64,000 bases of DNA, from contig NC_092349.1 in the NCBI RefSeq assembly GCF_963676685.1, positions 37,120,293 through 37,184,292 of the forward strand, read 5' to 3'. Origin of the DNA: Mytilus edulis. Taxonomy: Eukaryota > Mollusca > Bivalvia > Mytilida > Mytilidae. Below the pieces are notes generated by a model. It searched no databases and was not told the DNA's origin. It saw only the letters and a list, made by a program, of their open reading frames with translations. A program made the position numbers and the translations under genes. Below, piece after piece: positions 11,501 through 21,144 of the stretch. Positions within the stretch are counted from its first letter, which is position 1. Each line of letters begins with the position of its first letter.

Positions 11501-12204
11501 TTTCTTCCTAAGAAGTAATGTATTATCAATAATTGTCTGTCAGCTGATTTAACTAAATTAATTCTAATTGCAAGGTATTTTAGTGAATTTATGTTAATGA
11601 TTAGTGCACTTGGGAGTATGATTTTTAAATGACTTGTAACATTCTTCGATTGAACTAACTTCTGAATAATAAGCAAACAACAGATTAAACACGTACTGTT
11701 AATTGCAAACGATTATAGCGAATTTCTTTGCAAAATAATAATACTATTGTGTTGAACATGTAGATAATAAAGGTGAGTAATGGCTATTAACTCATGCTTT
11801 ACTTGAAGTCAATGATATGGATAGAGACGTTGGCAAGTGACGACGTTGCGGGCCTATTGTAACGTAAAATGGCACTAAACGTTAACCAAATAAAAGAGTA
11901 TAAAATACACTGAACAGAAACTTAACTACATTCATAACAACTATATTGTTACAAGAGTGCACACGCTGAATTGTCTCGCCTTCATTACTGGTCATGATTA
12001 ATTTTATGTTGAAAGTCTAAAATATGAATGTTAAGTACACATATCATGGACATGTGGTCAAGGTTTGATAAACCCTATCGTTAACACATAAGAATTATTC
12101 CAAACATCAACTAAAGTGGTCATATTGCTTACAACACTTCAGAAATATATTCAACCACGAAACCATAATATTAAACAAAGAACCATGGTCAGATAAAACA
12201 TGCT
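11500..12204. repeat. Noncoding block shared with copy B (37044-37728)
   Basis: Landmarks such as 'ctgatttaactaaattaatt', 'aagtgacgacgttgcgggcc' and 'gtctcgccttcattactggt' recur in the same order at 37044-37728. There is no gene in it. The match breaks at 12204, where the retroelement tail and LINE were inserted in copy A. Confidence 0.75.
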
Positions 12205-12290
12205 AGTACGGTGACCTACAGTTGTTAATGTCTGTGTCATTTTGGTCTTTTGTGGATAGTTGTCTCATTGGCAATCATACTACATCTTCT
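12205..12290 (+). repeat. Solo 3' tail of Penelope-like element
   Basis: The sequence 'acggtgacctacagttgtta' through 'agttgtctcattggcaatca' matches the end of the element at 3260-4668. It abuts the T-run that marks the LINE 3' end. Confidence 0.65.
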
Positions 12291-12874
12291 TTTTTTTTTT
12301 TTTTTTTTTTTTTTAATAATTATTCAGTTTATTGCACAATTGGTTGTTAACAAATACCCTAAAAGGTACAACTATTATTACAATCTATATAGTTTACAAA
12401 AAACTGCATAGCAATAAAATCCGGAAAACATACGTTCTCTCTGTTTACGTTTTTCTACTTATTTTAATTGTATATCACGTGGTATAGATGTTTATTATGT
12501 ATCTTGAACACGTGCGTTTTATTCATTCTTGTATGTTGGAATATTCTTAATTTATTTGGTAAGTTTTAAATTTAATGAAATAACTGTTTTGTTTTCTTTA
12601 ACGATTACTTGAATGCGCTACAGAATACTGAGAAACTTGATGCATTAGCCTATTATGAGTATCAAACATTGATGACATTCTGATGGTATAAAGTTAACAT
12701 GGTCAAAACACGGACATGATGGATAAAGAATGAGACTTTTTTTATACTTTGTATAAAGTATTAACAATCGTTTCGTGTAAACAGAGAAACAGTATACATA
12801 AAACATAAATGAAAAACAAAATATTGCTCTGCGAGTACATGGAGTATAATGTCTTAACTTTCACATAAACAGAC

Positions 12875-13002
12875 CACAGTCGCTTGAATTTTAGTGATAT
12901 ATGTATGAAAAAAAAAAAATACTGTTATATGTATAATATACATATAACAGTATTTTTTTTTTTTTTTTTCATACATATATCACTAAAATTCAAGCGACTG
13001 TG
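12875..13002. repeat. Near-perfect 128-base palindrome in LINE 3' UTR
   Basis: Left arm 'cacagtcgcttgaattttag' onward, right arm ending 'ctaaaattcaagcgactgtg'. The arms match throughout except for homopolymer length (12 A against 17 T). The centre is 'tatgtataatatacata'. On RNA this would form a hairpin of about 60 pairs. Confidence 0.85.
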
Positions 13003-13009
13003 AACAGAC

Positions 13010-13084
13010 ACACACACATGTCATGTGCCTACACACAAACTTGGTCACAAAACTAGCACACACACACACACTCTCTGTCACACA
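13010..13084. repeat. CA-rich microsatellite
   Basis: Imperfect (AC)n runs including 'acacacacacat' and 'gcacacacacacacac' in the LINE 3' UTR. Confidence 0.7.
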
Positions 13085-13139
13085 ACTACTCAATCATAAG
13101 TACTTGTACGCCTCAGCTATTGAATTTCATTGTGGTGAA

Positions 13140-16100
13140 TTATATATATTTAAATGTTTCTTTCAAAAATTTACTACATTTTCTTTCTAAGAGTATACTA
13201 TTTTCATACCATTCTAAGAATTCTAATTTAAAAACCCTGTATACATCTATGTGTATCTTGTGTTTTAACTCTGATGCATAATTGCTTTTGTAAACAGCAA
13301 ATAAAACAATTGTTAACAACACATTAATATCAAAATATGAACTGTCATGAATTTTGTATCCAAGTATTAAATTTTGCATTGATAAAATATGTGTACCTAT
13401 TTTTATTTTATCTATTAATGACCCAACTTTAATCCAAAATTCTTGTAAAAATTCACACTCTTTGAAAAAATGATTATAATTGTCTACTTGGTGACATATA
13501 TGACATTGATTATCCTTCATTATTTTCCATTGATAAAGCAGTTGCTTACATGGCAATATATAATTGATCAATTTCCACCTAAACATTTTTAGTTTGTTAT
13601 CAATTAACTGGTGAAATGTAAAGTTTAATATATCATGTAATTGATTTGAGGAATTTAGATTGAAATTTTTTTTCCATTTTATGAAACCAATAGGTGTGTC
13701 ACTCCCTATACCTTTGATATAATTATATATATCTTTAGGTTTTAATTTTTTAATGCAAATTGATTTGGCTTTGTTTTTTGTTTCTAAGTAAAGATTTCTA
13801 TCTATTTGAACTTTAGTTGAAATTGATTGATTTGATTTTAACATGAGTTTCCATTCCTTTTTAATTGCAGATTTCAGTTTAGAAAGTTCTGCTATCCAGT
13901 TTGATTTTTCTTTCAATTTATTTAAGATTACTTTTTGGGAGATATTTCCTTGTTTATCTATGATATCATTAATAAAAAGAATGTCACTTTCTATCCAGTT
14001 TGGAAAAACAAGACTTTTACCATTTAATTTAATTGATTGATTACCCCAAATAAATTGCTGTCTTATACATTTGAAATTTAACCCCTTGCTTATCTTTGAA
14101 CTATTATGTACTTTATACCAACTTTTTAAAATTTCAAAATAAAATTCTGGCATAATTTTTTTTAAATTTGGTATGTCATATATATTTTCAGGGTTCATGT
14201 TAAATAGAGCAAAGTTTGCTCCAAATTTGTAAAAGTAATATAAGGGTATAACCTTCCAATTTGAAAATTCTTCTGTTGTTAACCTTTTAACCCAAGATAT
14301 ATAGATTGATGTTATATAACTATCTATATCAATCATTTTTAAACCTCCATCCTGATAATCATTACATAGAGTAGATCTCTTGATTTTCTCATTTTTGTTT
14401 TGCCATATATAGTTAAATATTAATTTTTTAAATTGTGTTAGAAAGTCTCTCGATAAATTAGTTACTGATGCTAAAAAGGTTACGTTTGGTATAATTAATG
14501 TTTTTATTACTGTTATTCGTCCAATCATTGTAAGCTTTCTTTTCTTCCAATTTGAAATTGCATTTTCTGACTTCCTCAAAATATTTTCTGTGTTTAATTT
14601 ATGGCATTCAATTTTATTAGTTCCAAAATATACACCTAAACTTTTAATGGGGCTTTTATTCCAACTAATGTTTTCATATTTATCTTTAGAATGTTTTAAT
14701 TTACCTAGCCATATTCCTTCAGTTTTTGACTTATTAAGTTTTAGACCAGAAAGAGTTCCAAATTCTTCAATTAAATTTAATGCCAGGCTTATTTCTTGCT
14801 TTGATTTAAGAAAGAGAGTAGTATCATCTGCAAGTTGTGATATTTTAAGACTATGTGTTTTAGAATTAAGTTTGATTTGAAATCCTTTAATATCTGTATC
14901 TTGTCTTATTCTACATGCCAGAATCTCTACAGCTATAACAAAAATTATCGAACTCAAGGGACACCCTTGTCTAATACCACGAAAAATGCTATAGGTTTCA
15001 GAAATCCACCCATTATTTAGCATACAACCTTTGACACCATTATATAAAGTTTTAACCCATTTAATAAACGACTGCGGCAGACCAAATTTTAAAAGAGCTT
15101 CATACATAAATGACCATTCTAACGAGTCAAAAGCTTTTGAAAAATCTATAAATAACAAAGCACCATCTATATTAAAAGTTTCAGAGTAGTCTATGATATC
15201 TTGAATCTGTCGGATATTAAAACCAATGTACATTGTACCTATTTTTTACATATCCATTCTGATCACTATTTATTATTTTTGATAAAACAGGTTTTAACCG
15301 TTGGGCTAAAGTATAGGCTATTAATTTGGTGTCTACATTTAGTAAAGTTATAGGTCTATAATTGTCTAGGGATAGCGGGTCATTTTTTTGTACAATAAAG
15401 ATACTATTCCTATTTTTTGTAATGTTGTTAATTCTTCTTTCTCGTAACACCTATTGAAAACTTCTACAGCTAGTTCTTTTATATTATCCCAGAATGTGCG
15501 ATAGAATTCAACACTTAGACCATCTATACCTGGTGATTTGTTTAGTTTCATATTAAAAATGGCTTCTGTGCATTCTTCTATTGAGATGCGGCCGCCTAGA
15601 GAGCTTTTCTCGTCATCACTTAATTTATGATCTATTTTTGTTTCTTCAACATATTGCTTAATATTATTAACATCTGGATTTGTACTTTTATATAAATTTT
15701 CATAGTAACATTTTTCTAAATTTAAAATTTCTGATGGTTCTGTTATAATTTTGTCTTGCTTATCTTTCAATGCCGAAATATTTTTTTTTGTTTGTCTTGA
15801 TTTTTCTAAACCTAAAAAGAATTTTGTGTTTTTTTCCCCTTCTTCTAACCATTTGACTCGAGATCTTACTTGTGCACCTTTAACTTCATCTTTATAAAGA
15901 TTTTCGAGATTTTTTTCAATTTTTTCTATTTCATCTTTAGTTTCTTTTGAAGGATTAATTTTATTATTTAATCTTTGTAAGTTCATTTCTAATTCTTTTA
16001 TTTTCTTTTTCTTTTCAGATGACTTGTATTTACAATACATAACAGTTATGTCCCTTACTTCAGATTTGAAGATATCCCATATATCTCTTGAATCTCTGGT

Positions 16101-16151
16101 AAGTGCCTTTTCTTTATATTTTAGAATAAGATTGTTTATATGGTTTTTATA
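13140..16151 (-). pseudogene. LINE ORF2, linker + reverse transcriptase + C-terminal zinc knuckle
   Basis: Continuation of ORF2 after the nested insertion. It shows NKSPGIDGLSVEFYRTFW, the RT blocks LSLDNYRPITLLNVDTKLIA, ALLFIDFSKAFDSLEW and GIRQGCPLSS, the catalytic LADDTTLF, and an L1/Tx1-like FNYIWQNKNEKIKR-STLC plus DGGLKMIDI region. A CxxC-x7-H-x4-C knuckle (CHICHQVDNYNHFFKEC) follows. Two breaks are visible: a one-base deletion in an A-run near 15393 (YKK|NDPLS) and an insertion of about seven bases near 15226-15232 (NRY|IGFNIR). Each separates otherwise continuous domains. Confidence 0.85.
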
Positions 16152-16205
16152 CGACCGCAAATTTTGAAAAAATTTTCGTCGTATATTGCTATCACGTTGG
16201 CGTCT

Positions 16206-16267
<62 letters not shown>

Positions 16268-18172
16268 CGGCGTCCGAATACTTTTAGTTTTCGCACTCTA
16301 ACTTTAGTAAAAGTGAATGGAAATCTATGAAATTTTAACACAAGGTTTATGACCACAAAAGGAAGGTTGGTATTGATTTTGGGAGTTTTGGTCCCAACAT
16401 TTTAGGAATAAGGGGCCAAAAAGGGCCCAAATAAGCATTTTCTTGGTTTTCGCACTATAACTTTAGTTTAAGTTAATAGAAATCTATGAAATTTTGACAC
16501 AAGGTTTATGACCACAAAAGAACGGTTGGGATTGATTTTGGGAGTTTTGGTCTCAACAGTTTAGGAATTAGGGGCCAAAAAAGGGCCCAAATAAGCATTA
16601 TTCTTGGTTTTCGCACAATAACATTAGTTTAAGTAACTAGAAATCAATGAAATTTAAACACAATGTTAATGACTACAAAAGGAAGGTTGGTATTGATTTT
16701 GGGAGTTTAGGTCCCAACAGTTTAGGAATTAGGGGCCAAAAAGGGACCCAAATAAGCATTTTTCTTGGTTTTCGCACCATAACGTTAGTATAAGTAAATA
16801 GAAATCTATGAAATTTAAACACAAGGTTTATGACCATAAAAGAAAGGTTGGGTTTGATTTTGGGAGTTTTGGTCCCAACATAATAAGGGGCCCAAAGGGT
16901 CCAAAATTAAACTTTTGTTTGATTTCATCAAAATTGAATAATTGGGGTTCTTTGATATGCTGAATCTAACTGTCATGACTGTGTATGTAGATTCTTAACT
17001 TTTGGTCCCGTTTTCAAATTGGTCTACATTAAGGTCCAAAGGGTCCAAAATTAAACTTAGTTTGATTTTGACAAAAAATGAATCAGTTAGGTTCTTTGAT
17101 ATGCTGAATCTAAAAATGTACTTAGATTCTTGATTATTGGCCCAGTTTTCAAGTTGGTCCAAATCGGGGTCCAAAATTAAACTTTGTTTGATTTCATCAA
17201 AAATTGAATAAATGGGGTTCTTTGATATACCAAATCTAACTGTGTATGTAGATTCTTCATTTTTGGTCCTGTTTTCAAATTGGTCTACACTAAAGTCCAA
17301 AGGGTCCAAAATTAAACTTAGTCTGATTTTAACAAAAATTGAAATCTTGAAGTTCTTTGATATGCTGAATCAAAAAATGTACTTAGATTTTTTATTATGG
17401 GCCCAGTTTTCAAGTTGGTCCAAATCAGGATCTAAAATTATTATATTAAGTATTGTACAATAGCAAGTCTTTTCAATTGCACAGTATTGTGCAATGGCAA
17501 GAAATATCTAATTGCACAATATTGTGAAATATCAAAATTTTTTTTAAATAGAGTTATCTTTCTTTGTCCAGAATAGTAAGCAAGAAATATCTAATTGCAA
17601 AATATTGTGCAATAGCAAGATTTTTTTTTAATTGGAGTTATCTTTCTTTGTCCAGAATCAACTTAAATCTTTGTTATATACAATATACAATGTATATTCA
17701 CTTTTTACTACCAACTGATAAATTAAAATAATCTTTACCATTCAGTGATAACAAGCAGTTTTTTTACATCTTAATATTTTATGATGTATTTAAATGAGTA
17801 GTTATTGTTGCAAACTCCATTAGAAATTTTAATTGAGATTAGTTTTGGAATAAGGGAAAGGGGGATGTGATTAAAAAAATTGGGTTCAATTTTTCTCATT
17901 TGAAATTTCATAAATAAAAAAGAAAATTTCTTCAAACATTTTTTTGAGAGGATTAATATTCAACAGCATAGTGAATTGCTCTAAGAGAAACAAAAATTTT
18001 AAGTTCATTAGAACACATTCATTCTGTGTCAGAAACCTATGCTGTGTCAACTATTTAATCACAATCCAAATTTAGAGCTGAATCCAGCTTGAATGTTGTG
18101 TCCATACTTGCCCTAACCGTTCAGGGTTCAACCTCTGCGGTCGTATAAAGCTACGCCCTGCGGAGCATCTGG
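16152..18172. mobile_element. 2.0 kb (CGT)n-bearing element nested in LINE ORF2
   Basis: Flanked by TTATA direct repeats (16147-16151 and 18173-18177). Removing the element and one TTATA rejoins ORF2 in frame (..DDNY|KNHINNL..), which fixes the borders. 'cgaccgca' at the left end is complementary to 'tgcggtcg' near 18137, about 28 bases inside the right end. The interior has a (CGT)n run, about four direct ~150-base units ('gggagttttggtcccaacag', 'aggggccaaaaagggc') and paired 'gagttatctttctttgtcca' units. No coding frame is recognised. A shorter inverted-orientation relative is at 54900-55552. Confidence 0.8.
16207..16267. repeat. (CGT)n microsatellite
   Basis: About 20 uninterrupted CGT/GTC repeats near the left end of the nested element. 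Confidence 0.95.
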
Positions 18173-18177
18173 TTATA

Positions 18178-18967
18178 ATTATCATCTATTAAAATACTAT
18201 TATTTATTTTAAAGAAACCTCTTCCTCTGCCATGGTGATTTTGTCTTATTTTTAACGAAATGGCTTGGTGATCAGTGTATGATATCATAGCAGGTCTTAT
18301 ATCAGAATTGATTACATGTGGACATATCTGGACTGATCAAAAAGAAATCTATTCTGCTTGTTATATTCATATTGTTTTTCCTTCTCCATGTAAATTGAAT
18401 TTTGTTTGGATTTATTTCCCTCCATATATCTATTAATTTGTGTTTTTCAATGAGCTGTTTAAGGCTATTTACTGGTTTATAGTATTTATGAGAGCTATTT
18501 GATTTCCTATCTATTTTTAATAGGGTTTCATTCATGTCCCCTCCTAAAATTAAAATACCTAATCGATTATTTTCTATGATGTTATTTACCTTTTTGAAAA
18601 ATTTATTTCTGTTAGTATGAATGTTTGGGGCATATACATTTATTAAGGTAAAAATGTTATCGTTAACTTCAATGTTGAGCAAAATAATTCTGCCATCATT
18701 ATCTTTAACTTCATTTATTAGTTTATAATTTAAACTGTCTTTAATCATTATTGAAACGCCTCTTGATTGGGAACTTCCATAGCTATGAAAAAATTTACCT
18801 TTTACTTCACTATTAATAATATGTTCATTTTTCTCTATTAGATGGGATTCTTGTATAAATAATGTATTGCATTTTTGATGTTTATTCCATAAATATAATC
18901 TCTCTCTTTTCTCTTTCTGTCCTAAACCTTGACAGTTTAAGGATATAAGATGTATATTGTCACTCAT
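18178..18967 (-). pseudogene. LINE ORF2, AP endonuclease domain
   Basis: Starts at ATG 18967 with LISLNCQGLGQKEKRERL and shows the apurinic-type endonuclease blocks FIQESHL, SRGVSIMI, LINVYAPN, LILGGDMNE, FTWRR and SRIDFFLISPDM. A frameshift near 18310 puts the end of the domain (SYTDHQAISLKIR) in another frame. The frame then runs to the nested insertion at 18172. This domain nicks the target to prime reverse transcription in L1/Tx1 elements. Confidence 0.85.
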
Positions 18968-19105
18968 TGTTTTTACCTAAGGAATATTCAATTTTATACA
19001 TTAAATATAGCTGTACAATTCTGGTTCTCATAATTAGTGTAATAACCCACTTAATAGTACATGTTAATGAGACTATTATTAGAACAACATGTCTTATTAC
19101 ATTAT

Positions 19106-20371
19106 TTACATGTTTGTATATATACACAAGGTTAAATGCACGGTTAACTTCTTTTTTTCAAAGACACAATATAGTAATAAAAATATCATTATAAAAAAAT
19201 ATATTTGCAAGAAATTACTATTATAACAGTATAACATAACATAAATAACGGGTTTTATTATGTTAACCCTTTTCGAGCTAAATTTTGTTTGTTTACATAT
19301 CAATACTATGTATCTCATACACGAATAACAAAGCTTAAGTGTATTTAAATATACAAATGTATCATTCAAATCACTGTTCACTTTTCCAATAATCAGGAAA
19401 GATTCTATCATGATTCTCTTTGATCTCTTAATTGTTTTATCGAGTAATCTATTTTTAGATACGGTGAAAACCCAGAAATTTAGGGGTTTTTGGAATCGGG
19501 TCAGCATGCATATGAATATAACTGTAGTTATACTGTTTTTAGTTGGGTATGTCACATGTATGACGATATTGTAAATTAAAAAGAGAAAGTATTTTTGAAC
19601 AATTAAAAATAGTTGCAGATACATGTTTACATTGATTGACCTACTTAAATAGTTGTTTATTGATGTGAGTGTTTGATATAAGCTATTTTGTAAAAGAACA
19701 AACACATAACTTTTATTTACATATGTTTCAATTCTTTTCAGGTATTTTAGAGTGGTAGTTACCATGGATGTGGACGTAGCTTGTACAAAAAATATGTGAA
19801 CTATATAGGAGGAACTAATTTTCAGTTTTTGGATACCTAAAGCAATAGTGGTGTTTTTAATATGCCAATCGTTGAAATTGATACTATCTGTATCCTGGTG
19901 AACTAAGTGAGATAATGTATATGGCAGATCTTGAGCAGTTTTAAAGTTATTCCTAGTACATGTATGTGAGGAATTGACACATTTATTAACATGGATTTTA
20001 TATTTCAAAGAAGTGATTTCATCAACTAAGTGATATGGAACGCAGCTAAAGTTAGTCAATTTACCAATCAAACTGACACCATTCAAATTGGGATTTACAG
20101 GTGTTTTGAATTGATTCATGGTTAATAAAAAGATGATAATAACTTTCAATGAATCAACTATTTGATCATATTCATTTGTTTTCATGATATTCATAGAAAT
20201 AAAATATTTCATATCAACATTTAATATATTTTTCTTTACAGAGTGTATACAATCTAATATTGTATCACACAATGAATTATTTTTTTCACATTTTTCAGAT
20301 AAGATAAAAATATTACTAACATATATACACAAGCACAAAAACTGTGCATTGAAAATCACACTACTGTACAT
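19106..20371 (-). CDS. Extra ORF between LINE ORF1 and ORF2, function unknown
   Basis: An unbroken 421-codon frame in sequence of roughly 65-70% AT, where random frames end within tens of codons. Its ATG is 22 bases past the ORF1 stop and its own stop is about 140 bases before the ORF2 ATG, both on the element strand. The predicted protein is rich in I, L, F, Y, S, N and C. It has hydrophobic segments near residues 78-86, 250-272 and 393-409, and motifs such as NFNDWHIKNTTIALGIQKLK. I recognise no domain. It could be a genuine third LINE protein, a captured gene or an old insertion. It is intact although the flanking ORF1 and ORF2 are broken. Confidence 0.5.
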   Translation of the reverse strand: MYSSVIFNAQFLCLCIYVSNIFILSEKCEKNNSLCDTILDCIHSVKKNILNVDMKYFISMNIMKTNEYDQIVDSLKVIIIFLLTMNQFKTPVNPNLNGVSLIGKLTNFSCVPYHLVDEITSLKYKIHVNKCVNSSHTCTRNNFKTAQDLPYTLSHLVHQDTDSINFNDWHIKNTTIALGIQKLKISSSYIVHIFFVQATSTSMVTTTLKYLKRIETYVNKSYVFVLLQNSLYQTLTSINNYLSRSINVNMYLQLFLIVQKYFLFLIYNIVIHVTYPTKNSITTVIFICMLTRFQKPLNFWVFTVSKNRLLDKTIKRSKRIMIESFLIIGKVNSDLNDTFVYLNTLKLCYSCMRYIVLICKQTKFSSKRVNIIKPVIYVMLYCYNSNFLQIYFFIMIFLLLYCVFEKKKLTVHLTLCIYTNM

Positions 20372-20392
20372 TAAAGTTAACTAGGACACTGG

Positions 20393-21143
20393 TTAGGGAT
20401 TTGTCTTCTGTTTTGTCGGCTCGACTACTCTTTTGTGTAATTCATCAGTCGGCGTTGTTGCTTGCCTTTTCCCCTTTGATTGGCTTGGAGTTTTCGGATC
20501 TTTAAAGTTCATATAGTGATCCAAGGGTCCAGAAGCTGACTTGGGAAGATTTTGTTTGTTTGATTTATTTTTGTTTGATTTTTTTCCATTTGTCTTTTTG
20601 TCTTTTTTGTTTGTCTGCTCACTGATCGCAGTAATTTGTTCAGGTTCTTTGTGGACTACCAATTGTTGGTCATCATCTTCGCTGTCATCATTTGAATCAT
20701 CACTACTTTCACTTGTGGGTTGCTTATCTTTAGTTTCATCTTTAGCGTTATCAATGTTAGCAGCTTCAGGTACACTATCAGTAACAATCGAATCACCATT
20801 CTGATCTTGATCTGCTGTTGGATCATCCATCGGTTGTTGACATTCTTTGGCTTTATGACCTGATTTGCCACAGGAATTACATACCCAGTCATTGTCACAG
20901 GTCTCCTGTTTGTGTCCCGTCTGTAAACACTTGTTACATTTAGCATAAGGATTTACTACAATTTGGTCTTTGTGGATGAGTAGCGCTTTGTATTTTCATA
21001 TACTAATGAATCTAGGTAGCTGTATACCAGGTACTGGGCTTACCATAAATAATCGGTCTCCAGTTTGACAGTTGGTAAGAAATCCGTTGATACGTAGTCT
21101 TTCACGATTGAAGTTGTGAATTATGAGATTATCTTCTTTTTTA
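20393..21143 (-). pseudogene. LINE ORF1 (zinc-knuckle nucleic-acid-binding protein), truncated
   Basis: The minus-strand frame gives ERLRINGFLTNCQTGDRLFM, an in-frame TGA at 20996-20998, then KYKALLIHKDQIVVNPYAK and two CCHC knuckles: CNKCLQTGHKQETC and CNSCGKSGHKAKEC (20841-20938). An acidic stretch (ESSDDSNDDSEDDD) and a lysine-rich tail (NKKDKKTNGKKSNKNK) follow. The N-terminal part is lost at the 5' truncation. The in-frame ATG at 21154 lies in flanking duplicated DNA, not in the element. ORF1 proteins of L1/Tx1 elements bind the element RNA. Confidence 0.8.
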
Positions 21144-21144
21144 T

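Larger units (their letters stand above)
12291..21143 (-). mobile_element. L1/Tx1-type LINE, 5'-truncated, broken
   Basis: Minus-strand non-LTR retrotransposon. The 3' end is the T-run at 12291-12314 (poly-A on the element strand). The order on the element strand is partial ORF1 (21143-20393), an extra ORF (20371-19106), ORF2 (18967-13140) and a 3' UTR of about 825 bases. The 5' boundary is set by copy B: sequence right of about 21143 ('tagacagacatgttcaac') and left of 12204 are adjacent at 37728. So the copy entered after the segmental duplication and is truncated inside ORF1, as expected of target-primed reverse transcription. ORF2 has frameshifts and a nested 2.0 kb insertion, so this copy is inactive. 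Confidence 0.85.

Noticed and set aside
16995..17463. Frames of about 80-100 codons on both strands
   Set aside because: Arise from direct repeat units of the nested element, with identical short peptides repeated.
20541..20804. Phe/Leu/Ser-rich plus-strand frame
   Set aside because: Antisense shadow of the acidic and lysine-rich part of LINE ORF1.
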